Assembly (NCBI GenBank): GCA_034620365.1
Contig: JAQGEQ010000048.1
Location: 2,108,001-2,172,000 of the forward strand
Origin: Pegea sp. RAD2-039
Taxonomy: Eukaryota > Chordata > Thaliacea > Salpida > Salpidae
Length of the DNA: 64,000 bases
Direction: 5' to 3'
Shown: positions 18,226-29,800 of the stretch, one piece after another
Layout of the letters: the number at the start of each line of letters is the position of its first letter
Position numbering within the stretch: position 1 is the first letter of the stretch
Notes under the pieces: generated by a model
What the model saw: the letters and a program-made list of their open reading frames with translations, nothing else
Told to the model about the DNA's origin: nothing
The model's database searches: none
Translations under genes and position numbers: made by a program

Positions 18226-19909
18226 CTAATTATAGTTTTCAAAGAGTTAAAGATATGTGTACACAAGGCTTCGCACTGAAAAGTTACTTAGAATCCGCTA
18301 AATGCTGCTAGAGATTAACAAGTAATATGATTATAAACTAATTAGGTAATGTCAGGCTCACAAATAAGATAAGAAACAATTATTCAAAAAATTGATAATT
18401 AGAAAGATTATTTCAATTAAATTTGAGTTGAAATCTTCCATATCTGATTTTTGATCTAAACAATAATTGTTAATTTTTGGCAAAATCAACTTCAAAGAAA
18501 GACTGTGGTTGAAGTCTGGATTATACAAGTTATTTTTGGCTTTAAAAACCGTTTTTAAAACTCTTTTATCGACTTTAAAATCACTTCTGAGTTTTATTTT
18601 TGGTATAGCCAAGTTATTTGTTTCTTATTGATAATAAATTGGAAATAGTTACAAAAAAGGCTAAAAGTTTTTGATAAAATTTCCTTTTTGTAACTCATTG
18701 ATACTATTATTACATTCTAAAGTAACTTTTACTTCTATTATGTAATTATAATTTATATCTATTTTACATTAATATCAAAGTTAAAACTTTTTGTATTAAA
18801 TATCTTAAACATCAATACAATTAATTCATAATATAAGCATTCAATCTGTTATTTAATAAAAATTCTTATTTAATTTTTTTTTATCTTTGACATCTTTGTT
18901 TGATTTGATGCTAACTTGAGTCATATATATTTAATTTCGTCATCAGTTGTTTTTTAAACTTGTGGATCCCTTTTACAGTTTAAGATCTTTATAGACCTAA
19001 TGTTGAGTTCTTTAAAAATACTGTGTATAAATCTTGAACAGTTTTAAATAATGTCAAAATTGATATAAAGCATAGCGCATAAAATCCGATAGAATTAGAT
19101 TTCTTTAATAACCATCTTAAATTTATTTTCAAGCTTCAATTTTCCTTTACATCAAATAATTATTTTCTTTTAACAATGTTTGCTGAAGTCATTTTTTATC
19201 TAAACTTTTCTAAGAAATGTAAAAATCTTATTTTAAAATAATGGATTTTTTCTTATTATCGAGAAGTGGCAATTTTATATAAGATAACTACTTAAATTTA
19301 TTTATTGATTTGTAAAATGCTCAACAACACTTCCTTCAAAAACATACCTAAATTTAAAAGCTTAACTTTCTTTGAAAAATCTATTAATTCAATCACTTAC
19401 TTTAACTTAATAATGTTTTAAAAGTTTATGTTTTAAAGTTTGTGAAATATGTAGTTAAAGGTTATAATAACAAATAAAGCTTATATTTGATATTATGCTT
19501 ATTTTTCATAATTATGACTTCCTAATTGAGTTTGTGTGACGTTAATTAAGATGTATAAACAGATTTTGTCAGTAAAATTTTTTAGTGTTGGCAGCATATA
19601 TATAATGTCAAGTAAAGCATTTTAAACTATATCTCAATTTTCTTTCTAAGAAAATATCTTAGTTCTATCTTTGAACATATTATATCAATCTTGTAATAAT
19701 TGTTTAATAAAATGTTGATATAAAACTTAATGATAATTTCTTGACAGAAATAATCGATTAAGTAACTAATTGTATTTCAATGACTTCATCTTGCTTCATA
19801 ATCGAAAGTTTGACGTTTTGAGGTTACAATCTATGATGTATTTAAAGATAAGATAATTTGTTAACTGTGTTTTAAATAGTGTAGTAATTGTAAATTTAAT
19901 GAAATAAAT

Positions 19910-20700
19910 AGGAGAGGAGTACTTCTTCTGGAAATAACCCTGTTGTTTTGGATTAGCACATTTTAAACTCAATGACAGCTAGTAAGATTAGCTAAGAAGA
20001 AATTATTTATGTGAAAACGTAACCGTGTTGGAAGATACTATTAATAAAAAAATTGTATAAACATCTCGAGATTGTAATATATTAGCTTTATACTTGAAGA
20101 TTTGATAAGGCATTTATCATTTGCAACAATATCTATTTTATTTAAGTATGTTCAAAACTAAGTTATTAACAGCTAACTTCTTGTTAATTAATTTATTTCA
20201 ATAAATGCGAAGGAGGGTACCTGAAAAGAGCACCTCTCGCTCACACACATTCTCACAAATAACATCTATTTAGCCAAAAATATAGAGAGTAGAAGATGTA
20301 ACACATGGTATTTCGATATCACTCAAAGCATATAACAGTGAACAATTATTTGGAATGTTAATGGTAAAAGAGAGAAAAAAAAGCACAGTTCAGAAATGAC
20401 AATGTTGGCAATATTATAACGGTTCAACTCCTTTAACTACTTTTAATATGTTCAATCTTAATATAGTAAGCTTATTCAAATAATTTCTGTTATAGATAAA
20501 TAATTATCTCTTCGACATATAAATTTTTCTCCATTAAGTCCTCAGCTTCTTCACTGAAAAAAACTGTCAGATTATTTTCTGAAACTTTTTTGCAAGTATT
20601 CAAAAAGGGAAAAGAACGCGAAAATAGATTTCTGAGCATGTAATAACTCAAACAGTTTCACTTTAAAAGTTCACAGCCGAGAAAGGCGACCAAATGTTAA
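19910..20700 (+). repeat. Local tandem repeat copy 1 (interrupted by a LINE 3' end)
   Basis: The block TCTGGAAATAACCCTGTTG near 19928 recurs near 20828, and the AATAATTTCTGTTATAG...GAAAAAAACTGTCAGATT block near 20480-20575 recurs near 21500-21600. The two offsets differ by the length of the SINE in copy 2 and of the LINE in copy 1, which explains the spacing. Confidence 0.65.
20205..20437 (-). mobile_element. 5'-truncated LINE 3' UTR (copy 2, inserted in repeat copy 1)
   Basis: The reverse complement closely matches the 3' UTR of the LINE end at 10426-10738, including GTTCACTGTTATATGCTTT, GTGAGAATGTGTGTGAGCG and a terminal AAATAAATT tail. Its 5' end includes the residual end of the reverse transcriptase frame (TATAATATTGCCAACATTG). 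It splits an older tandem repeat, so it arrived after the duplication. Confidence 0.85.
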
Positions 20701-20811
20701 TGACGAAATCCTTCAAGGTCTGGGCTTCCTTTTAGGGTATTCTTAAACCTCTGGGTACAAAATAAATTGCTTAATTATTTATTAAATCTTTACAACTGAT
20801 TTATCAAAAAT

Positions 20812-21660
20812 GAACAGGAATTTTTTCTCTGGAAATAAACCTGTTGTTTTGGATTAAGACATTTTAAACGGTAACTAATTACAGCTAGTAACGTGAAACA
20901 CAAGCCTGTTATTATAAATTACCGAAATCAGTAATTTTTTTGACCCGCTTCGGCCGCGAACGGCCATGCATATATGTGCCAGGGCAGAAGTTATGGATAT
21001 CCAGCTGTTAACTATGCAGCAGGATTCTGCTCTTCGCGCCAACCAGGTTATGCAGCGGAACAGACAGATTGATGCAGCTGCGCCCAGCTGGGGCCACAGA
21101 AGCTGCCACAGCGACAAAGTACAGTGATGAGCTGCCTATGGGGCTCCAACTCCGGATTTAAATTTGAAGTGTTGCATCTCCTAGAAATGTTTTCATTTTA
21201 ACGGACTTACAGGGCCCTTCTACCTGGGTTTTTATATATATTTCCTTGTCGTTAATATGTGTCCACCTGGGATCGAACCAAGAACCACCCGCTTGGTAGG
21301 CAGGTATGGTAATCGCTTCGCCACACAGATGGATAGTTTATATAAAATGTATCTAATTGTTGCAATAATATATGGATAACATGCTATTTAATGACGCAAT
21401 CATTATCTACAACAACCTTAATTTCATTTAAGTGAGTTAAAAACTAATTTCTTGTTTACTTTAATTATTTGTCCAATTTAGATATAATAAACTCATTTAA
21501 ATGATTTCTATCATATGCGATCTTTTACAAATTCTGTTTTGTACATTAATCATTCTCTGTCAACTCCTCAGTTTCCTCACTAAAGAAACTGTCAGATTTT
21601 TTACTAATAGCTCATGTAATGATTTAAAAAGCCTGAAGAATGTAAAATTCGTTTTCTGAC
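20812..21660 (+). repeat. Local tandem repeat copy 2 (interrupted by a SINE)
   Basis: Partner of the 19910-20700 copy. It starts with a near-identical CTGGAAATAAACCTGTTG block and resumes after the SINE with CAACAACCTTAATTTCATTTAAG, the counterpart of CAACAATATCTATTTTATTTAAG at about 20127. Confidence 0.65.
20935..21340 (-). mobile_element. tRNA-derived SINE
   Basis: Read on the minus strand, 21330-21255 is tRNA-like. It has an A-box-like TGGCGAAGCGAT, a seven-base anticodon loop CTACCAA flanked by CTGC/GCGG (anticodon ACC, glycine-like), and a B box GGTTCGATCCC. A GC-richer unrelated body follows. It ends with a tail TGCATGGCCGTTCGCGGCC then GAAGCGGG and an A-run. The tail resembles the 3' tail of the LINE fragment at 41095-41639, as expected if that LINE mobilises the SINE. 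Base composition is clearly richer in G+C than the surroundings. An 80-codon open frame inside is not considered a gene. Confidence 0.8.
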
Positions 21661-24129
21661 TGTAAAGTTGATTTTAATTAGTAATCTAAATTTCTAAAAA
21701 ATTAAATGCGTAGGTGATGGAAATAAAAGAAAATTGAATTAGTAGTTTTTCAGGAAGTCTTTCTTTGTTTTTTCAAATCTACAAAAGACAAATTTAAAAA
21801 GCGTTCCAGGAATAGATGTAGTGTCATAGAACAAACGATTTATTGAATGATTATTAAACAACAAAATCACTAATGAATGTTTAACTTTCTTCGACTAAGC
21901 ACTCTTATAATATTCTAAAATTACAAAAATGAAAATAAAATTTGCAGTTGCTTTTTAGTTTATAGAAAATATCAGACTTTTCAGTTTTTTTTAATTTTCA
22001 AGAGTTACTAGTTCTGTGTTAGCTCAGCACAAAATGCACAAATAGATTTCACAGTTAAAAACCTGCGTAAATTATAGAAGAAAGACCAAAGCTAGTTTCA
22101 ATGAAGTCTTATAATTCGATTAAGTTTACAAAAAACCGAACGTTGGTGGTTAAATGAACCAATTTTGGGGAAAAGTTTAAATGATTTTATTGAAATGCTT
22201 GTTATATAGATTATTAAACTGAATATAATTTTTGTTGACTTTCCTTAAGAGTTTGTTTTTCTAAGTAAGTATAAATCTGAAACTGTTTAATAAAAAGTAT
22301 TCATGAAAATTGTTCTTTTCGCCGATAGAAAGTAACTCAGGGTAGGTACAAGAAAATTAACTTGAAGCCTTAACCATCAATATTGTTGGTATAAGTTCAT
22401 AAACTCAAATATTGTATTTGTTTGCAGTTATTATGTACTCATCTTAAATTCATTCATTTAGTGTAAGACTTAAACATCGAATTCTAATTTATCACAGTCA
22501 CACTAATTAATCTTTGTTTTTAAATAATTTAAGAATAGTTTCATGAGATATCATTAAAAGACAATTTTTTGTGTTTCTTGACTTTTAAGCTATTTGCCAG
22601 AAGATTTTATGATTAATATTATAGGTATTTGACAGTAAAAATTGTTTCAACTTTCTTAAAAATGTCTTTTCTTTCATGAGAAGTTCAGTTAAGTTGCATC
22701 AACAATAATTTTTTTTAATAAAACATTATTAAATAAACTTTTAGATAATGAGATAAAAACAAAAAGAACTAAAAATTTATACACAATTAGTTTATGAAAT
22801 AATTTTAAGTATTTATCTAATCCTGATTCGTTGAGCAAAATACATTCATAGTTACATCATGAGCTAATCAGCAAGGAGCTTAATCAGTGAATGATAAGAC
22901 TCAGGTTTTGTAGAGCTTGGTGGTCGTAGTGAGAATCGTTTGTAAGCATAACGATTGTAGTGAGAAAAAATAAAAAAAAGGAGAAAAGTTATTGAGAGTA
23001 GATATTTAAAACGTGTTGAAAGGAACCGGTTTTAAACATATGTTAAAAGTCTTTAGTCTTAATACTATAAGAATTGTTATAGTTCAACTCAGAAACGTAA
23101 ATTTTCTGATTTTGTGCTAAAACTAAAATGCATTAAAAAATAAGAATTGATTTTAATCAGCTGAAAAATTGAAGTCATGCTTTACTAGAAATGCAAGTCT
23201 TAGTAAGCAAAATGTAATAATCAAAGTTACAAGAAATTTTTTAAAGTTGCATGTTAAAGTGGAGCAATATTAAAAGACTTTACTTGAATGAAACAATTTG
23301 TAGACCAGTTGATGTTGCAAAAATAGTTGTGGCTATAGCTATGGTCTCCGATTGTGGAGTATAATAAAATCGAAAATCTTTTATTTGCAAGCCTGATTGC
23401 TTTTATACTGAAGAAATTTCAGCTTTAGCCAGAGCCTAAATTTAAATATTTAAATTAAAAACCTATCTTGATTTTAATCTAATATCTTACCAGCATTGAA
23501 TTTAGTGGTTTAAAGTAAAAAAAATACTTTAAAAGTCTTTTAGTTTTAAGTTAAAATTAGAATATTTAGTATTTCTCTATTTATTAATAAATATTTAGAT
23601 AAAACAATTTCATTTTCAAAATCTTTTTTTTCAAGATTTTAAAAGTTCTGAAATAGAATTTTTCTCTTCCGAAAATCTATAAATATCCAACTTGTGATAA
23701 GTATTAAACAGTTACAGGATTGCGTTGATGAAATCAACCCAAGTTTAAAGATAGTTTAGATAAAAAGATTTCTAAGATGTGCTTGAAAGTTTCTGCTTTA
23801 TTAAACGTTAAAATTGCGTTGTGAAAACTAAATGAATAGTCGTATTGTTATTATTTTTTAGTCAAACTAGACAAGCATTGTTTTTATAGACTGTGAAATG
23901 AATCATATTATCATAAATTGGAAAATGAAAGTGAATTTTTATTGAAATTGATACCAAAAACTGACTTCAGCTGCAAATTATGTAATTTCAAAATGTAGTT
24001 TGCTTTAAAATCGACAAAACTTTAAAGATTTTTGTTGAAACTACTTTTAGTCAATTTTACATCTATTTTTCTTAAGTTGAGTATTCTTGATTTCAGCCTT
24101 TCTAGATTTAGCTTGTAAATAAATCAAAA

Positions 24130-26800
24130 ATGAAATTTTTTTTGATCTTGTTCGCATCTTATCTACTATCAAGCTTATTGTTTACTGTATCCTTACAAAG
24201 TAAGTTGTAATCCATCATGCATTTATCAAATCAAATCTCGATCATTAAAGCAATTGTTATTGACAATTGTAAAGAATAGTTTATGTTATAATTTATAATT
24301 TATTGTAATTTTGTTAATAAGTAAAACTTTTGAGATTACAGTGTTTTCAATAGGGCATAGGTCATTAGTAATTTACAATCAAAAAACGCAATAAAGCTAT
24401 TAAACGTGGATTTTTTTCTTCTAGTTTTACACCTACTAAGTTGTAAATAATATAAGCACAAAGATTTATAGTACAATAAAAGTTTTACTAAAAACGTTGA
24501 AATTAAACAAACTGTTTTTGTTTCCTGCAGATGAAATACCAAAAAGAGAATGTACTCAGTGCAGATGCTCGGATACGTTTGGACATTTTGATCATCGATC
24601 ATTTTATAGGATTTATCCTCGACAAAAACAACAGCTTAAGCTGCTTCAATCCAACAAGCCAACAACTATAGTGGTTCACATCAAGAACATCAAAGTTTGT
24701 GTTTAATATCTACATCTTAATCAATATTAAATATTATTCGACATTTATAGAGAAACTCAGATAACTGGAAGTTCTTATATGTCTGTGAAAAAAACTGGTG
24801 TAAGCATGTAAAAGCTGACGGTGATCGAATGGTTGTTTTTAGAAACGTAACAAAAATCTATTTAGTTAAATGGAATTCTAAAAGTACCTTTGAAGTTGAT
24901 TATTACAGTAAGTTGTTAATCATTATGTTAATCATTTACGATAATACCAACAGCATATAAAGTATTGAACTTTAAGGACAATGTTATTAAAATAAAACAG
25001 AAGATAGTTCTAACAAAAATGACATTTTTAATAAAGATGCTATTATGATCAAAAATATTAAAAATTGGCTTGACTTTATATTGATAGTTGGATGTGGTTT
25101 TCTACAAGGAAACATCGAAATCGACCATTCTGTTTCCGTTTCAAATAAACCTCTTTGCTGGGTAATGATTCCAAGACTAGAGAGGAATATTGTCGACCAA
25201 CAAGCCCATTCAATATACGCATACATCGATGACTTTGGTAAACTTAATGGAAAACTTTCTATATATAATATGCTTACAGGTACTTTCATTGATTAAATCT
25301 TATGCTGTAACCTCTATTATAAGACAATTTTGTATTATACTTTGAGATTATTTTGATTTTTGCAGGAAAGCATTTGAAATCAGAGGCTTATAACACACAA
25401 GTTTTTAAACATTCCGCCTTAAACAGTCCTCGAACATTTTTATTCAATAGTTTAGTCACTTCGGTGCTATTGGTTACAGCAAGTGATTGTCCTACAAAAG
25501 ATTGTTCGGATTTAAGGTTTCGTCTTCATCTTCTACGTATGTTATGACTATTAATCACACGATCGTAATTCAGGTTTTAAATAAATTGTTTTTACAGAAA
25601 TGAGTAAAGAAGAAGAAAGCTGTATACAGGTAAAATATTTGTTGATTCAAATTCTTTCGATTTAGTGTCATGTGTTTTGTAACAAACAATGATCTTTGCT
25701 TAAGAATATTGTTTTTCTTGTTATTCTTTCACTCTTACGTAGCTATTACAGCTGATACATCAAAAATAACTTTTTTTAAATTTAGAAAAAGAAAAACTGT
25801 CAGTATAAAGTAAACAATGAGTTTAACATGGAGTTATGTAAGGAAATTCACAAGCTAAGTTGCCCAGCTTTCAATCAATTGAATGCCCTGATATACAGTA
25901 AAAATGTGATTACAGATAAGAAAAAGGTTTGCACGTGATTAAATTGCTGATATATATTTTTACATTTTATCTATTTACCAAAGTGTTCATTTATCAGTTC
26001 TTTTGATACTAACTTTGTTGCTAGTAATAATGTTGATTGGTAGTAAAATGACTTTCAATTAAATAGAAAAGCTTGTCAAACATTTCGACTTTTATTAGGT
26101 TAAATAATTCATATATACTCTAGAAAATGTATTTCTGAAACTTTCGAATAAATATTTTGATTATTTTGAAACTGTTTAAAGTTCAATTGAACAATTCTTT
26201 TTTTAACTCTAGCTTTTTTAGTAGCTGTAAATATTTTTATAACTTTTTATGAGAAGTATATTTTTATACAGTATTTACAAATTGTTAGAGTACGCACTAA
26301 AAGTTTGTTGATTATAAAATACATATTTAAAACTTTTTTTTTAAGTTTCAAAATTACATTAAAGCTTTTTACATTGAAATTTTTTTTCTTCTTTTGATAA
26401 AAACTCTAATAAATTTTTTAATCTGATTTTTTTGACTAATGATTGACTTTTAAGTAAACTTGAATTTTTTTTATCTACAGAAAGGATTTAATCTTGCTGC
26501 TTATAAAGATTGCTATCCATTCTTTAATGGAAAAGAGCATTTATACTTTTGTGATTATAAAGGAAGTGATTCTCAACGGCTCTCTGAAAATTGTCGGGAA
26601 TGTAAGTTTGAGAACTTGACTAAAATATTTCAAATTTTATAATAAAAAAATTTTAATAAAAAAAATAGATTTTGTTGAAATGTTGTAGTTACCACCATTT
26701 GTTGACTTGTTATATATTTTTAGTTCGTAGCTGTATTCCCTACTGTTTAGGGTTCGTGTTACACGGAGGTTGCAAGAAGGCACCGAATATAATCCATTAG
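24130..26800 (+). CDS. Secreted cysteine-rich paralogue C (9 exons, about 374 aa)
   Basis: Exons: 24130-24199, 24531-24694, 24751-24907, 25088-25279, 25366-25536, 25598-25629, 25786-25926, 26481-26601, 26724-26800 (TAG). Phases are identical to the other paralogues. The signal peptide is MKFFLILFASYLLSSLLF. Exon 2 begins with a tight CTQCRC cluster and has the variant motif GHFDHRSFY. Exon 3 has VCEKNWC; exon 4 has IGCG and LCWVMIPRL; exon 5 ends with SDC-x4-C. Exon 6 is 32 nt and contains SC. Exon 7 starts KKKNC and contains SCPAFNQL. Exon 8 has DC...YFC...NC, and exon 9 RSC-x3-YCL and GGC. The total is 19 cysteines; the extra one in exon 2 could be free or form an intermolecular bond. Intron 7 (554 nt) is long compared with A and B. 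Function unknown. Confidence 0.82.
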
Positions 26801-26854
26801 ATAAATGTTTTATATATTTTTTCTAAGTAGTGATGAACTATATTTCCACTGAGG

Positions 26855-26860
26855 AATAAA
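26855..26860 (+). terminator. Candidate polyadenylation signal of paralogue C
   Basis: AATAAA lies 55 nt after the stop codon of paralogue C. Confidence 0.55.
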
Positions 26861-29800
26861 ATATTTTGCTGAAATTTTGATATTTTGGTTACATCAAACT
26901 TACAAAAACTGTACTGCTGCTTATAGAAATAAAATAGTTTTTGAATTGTACTTTTTTGTATCGGCTGTCGTTTAAATCATGTCGATAATCCAAGACACAA
27001 GTTACTTTTAATTTTTCTTTATATGTAATAATAAAATTATTTATTCAGTGGAACTGTTTGTTTCAATGCACAAAGCAACAGAAGTAATAAGTATAGATTC
27101 TATTATCATTTAATTGAAAGTTATAGTTATGGTTATTAAGTTGTTTAGAAATTAACTAAGTTAACATCTAAGATTTTAGTATAGGGTCATGAAATATCCC
27201 AGATTTTATAGAAATTAAATAAAAATTTCAACTATATAAAGTTTGTTCACTCAAAAATTTTTATTTTATGTTGTTGGATAATTTCAAACATTTCCTTTAA
27301 ATTTGATACAAAAAATAAACTGAGCAGAGGATTTAGTACCAAATTATTTACGACTTGTAAAATATCTGTAGACATTGAATTATGTTATCTCTGGTTGTAG
27401 AGAAACATTTATACGTACTGTATTTATTTCAAAAACATTAGCTTCAGATGTGCATACAAGAATAAAAATATTAAAAAGTTTTGTAAAAAAGACAAATATA
27501 GTATCAATAATTAAACAAGCTTCAAAATAAAGAACCAAATAATTGTTCACCTTAAATCACAAATAAAACGAAATACATTTGGTAATTGCAATAAAAGGTC
27601 ATCTTAAGAGTATACAAAGATGTTAAAATTATTTTAGAATATGCAGAAAACAAGTCATACAATTAGATATTCAAACACAAGAGTAGTTAAGAATCTTACT
27701 GGAAGTATGGTTTATGGTATCAATGTTGTTTACATAGATACTCAAAGTTTGAAGTCTTATTAAAATTTAATCATTTAGTAACAATGTAAAAAATTTGTAC
27801 TCATCTAGCAGCAAGATAAAACTTTCGATCTGTAAGCTAAATTTCATGAAGAGCAGAAAAATTTAATAAAACGTCTCTTCAATTGAACTTGTAAATTATG
27901 TGTCCAACATCTGAATCGAATCAAACAATGCTTGCGCAAGATTGATGAAGGTGTCAAAATTTGCTTGGTTAGCAAAAGGTGCGCAGGAAAGCACTCAATG
28001 TATGCTCCTAAAAGTCGTTGACTATAAACAATTTTAGATTTATAAAAATAAATTTAATTTATTTTATCATTTATAACTCTAACAGATAATATTATTTCCT
28101 AATATTGAGAAACTTTTAGATAATCCTTAGTTGAAGAGATTACATTTTCTCATTACAAAAACTTACTGTGATGATTCAGTAAAGATCACTTAATCAGATT
28201 TGACGATAGACAAGTTTGCATTACAATAAAAGAATAAAACAAACAGAAATGTAAAACCAACCTAGAGACTTCAAGCTCTGCTTGACAAAGTAAATGCTCG
28301 GATCTTTCATCTTTAAACTGAAGTAGCTTAGCGAAGGCTACTTCATTTAGGTTATTTAAAAAAAAACTATATTTTGTTTCTTTTGGAAAATGTTTTTTAT
28401 CAACTTGTAGTATTGTTGCTAAAAGAAACAAAAAAATAAATCTACTTGGAAAAATATTTCTAAATATAACACTCTTGAATTTTTCAGTTTTTGTCACGAC
28501 TTATCTGATTTTAGAATCAATAACTATAAATCAATAATAATCAACAACTCTTTTTTCAGATTATAATCATCTTCAATATTTTGGCACTAAATGCATTATG
28601 TGATTTCTAAATGTCACACATAAATGCAAGTCTAAAAAACTTAACTCTTAAGCATGCTTCATAACAAACAACCATTTGATATTATTTTATGCTACATAAA
28701 AATAATTTCTAGATTAAAATATCTTTTAGTTTCACCTGAAAGTAAATCAAAAAATGTTTTGTATATTTTAGTTTCATTTTTTAAACTAACTTTTATGTTG
28801 TTAAAACATTTTTAATACAGCTACAACATATTTTATCATTTTTTAAGTAAACAGATTTTATCTTTAAATTCAACCAAATTATATAAAATGTTATTAGTAG
28901 TATCTTTATTTAATTTTTTTAACTATAATCTAACAATAAGCAAAGATGATAGTGGCAAGCCAGTATAAATGTACAAAATATCTTTGCTATAAAACAAGCT
29001 TGTTTCATGAAAAATACTTCACATATTTTTTTATTGAATCTTTGAAAATTAATTTCACGATAAAACTTGTTTTTCTATATTTCAAATCATTTTAAAAATA
29101 CTTTGAATTTAATGAGACTAAAGTATGATACGGTTACGCCTTATGTAATAATCACACAGAAAATTACATCAAAGCTAATTACTTTAACTAAATTTAATGG
29201 TTTAATTTCATATAATGTAATCTTGATCATGAAAAAGTACAAAAATATCAAATGTAGTAAGTAGAGGAAGAAAAAAAGCATAATCTAAAACACTTATTAG
29301 GTGAGAGGTATGATAATCGATATTTCATTTTCTATAAAATAAAGAGTTCCTCTCTAACTATAGTTTAACTTTAGTTAATGTGAGTGGTGTGCTTACTTCA
29401 GTATGTGCACGTTATGAACTGGTATAGGCCGGAAAAGGAGAATACAAAACTTACATGCTTTGATTCAAATTTCTTTTGTGTGTTTGTCAGACAACATTAT
29501 GGGAGTTTTTATTTATAATATATTTGCGATAATCCTACAAAGAACATAAATGCAAGTTAGTTCGAATTATCACTTGACACACATAAATATTCAGTAGACC
29601 AAAAATACTTGTACTGTAAACAGATCTTGCACTTAGTGATTGAAGGTGCTCATGAGACGTGTTAAAGCGTTGTAATTTTATGCAAAGGCTTTTCAATAAA
29701 TATACAAACTTATAAAGAAATAAAATAGACGTGACTTGGAGTAGCTGCCAGGAGTTGAAAAAGTTAATCTCATAAAAATGACTGAAACAATATCTAAGAA

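Larger units (their letters stand above)
17148..24129. other. Long spacer between paralogues B and C, repeat-bearing
   Basis: No intact host gene is seen across about 7 kb. The central part (17975-21660) holds three diverged copies of a local repeat, into which a LINE 3' end (20205-20437, -) and a tRNA-derived SINE (20935-21340, -) have inserted. The rest is AT-rich with no convincing paralogue remnant, though very diverged exons could be missed by eye. The open frames at 18358-18612 and 20875-21117 (-) are not credible genes; the latter is SINE body. Confidence 0.55.

Noticed and set aside
20875..21117. 80-codon open frame on the minus strand
   Set aside because: It lies in the body of the tRNA-derived SINE; the higher G+C makes stops rarer. 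No protein motif.
21255..21330. Functional tRNA gene
   Set aside because: The acceptor and D stems do not pair convincingly, and the segment is joined to a body and tail shared with a LINE, which fits a SINE better.
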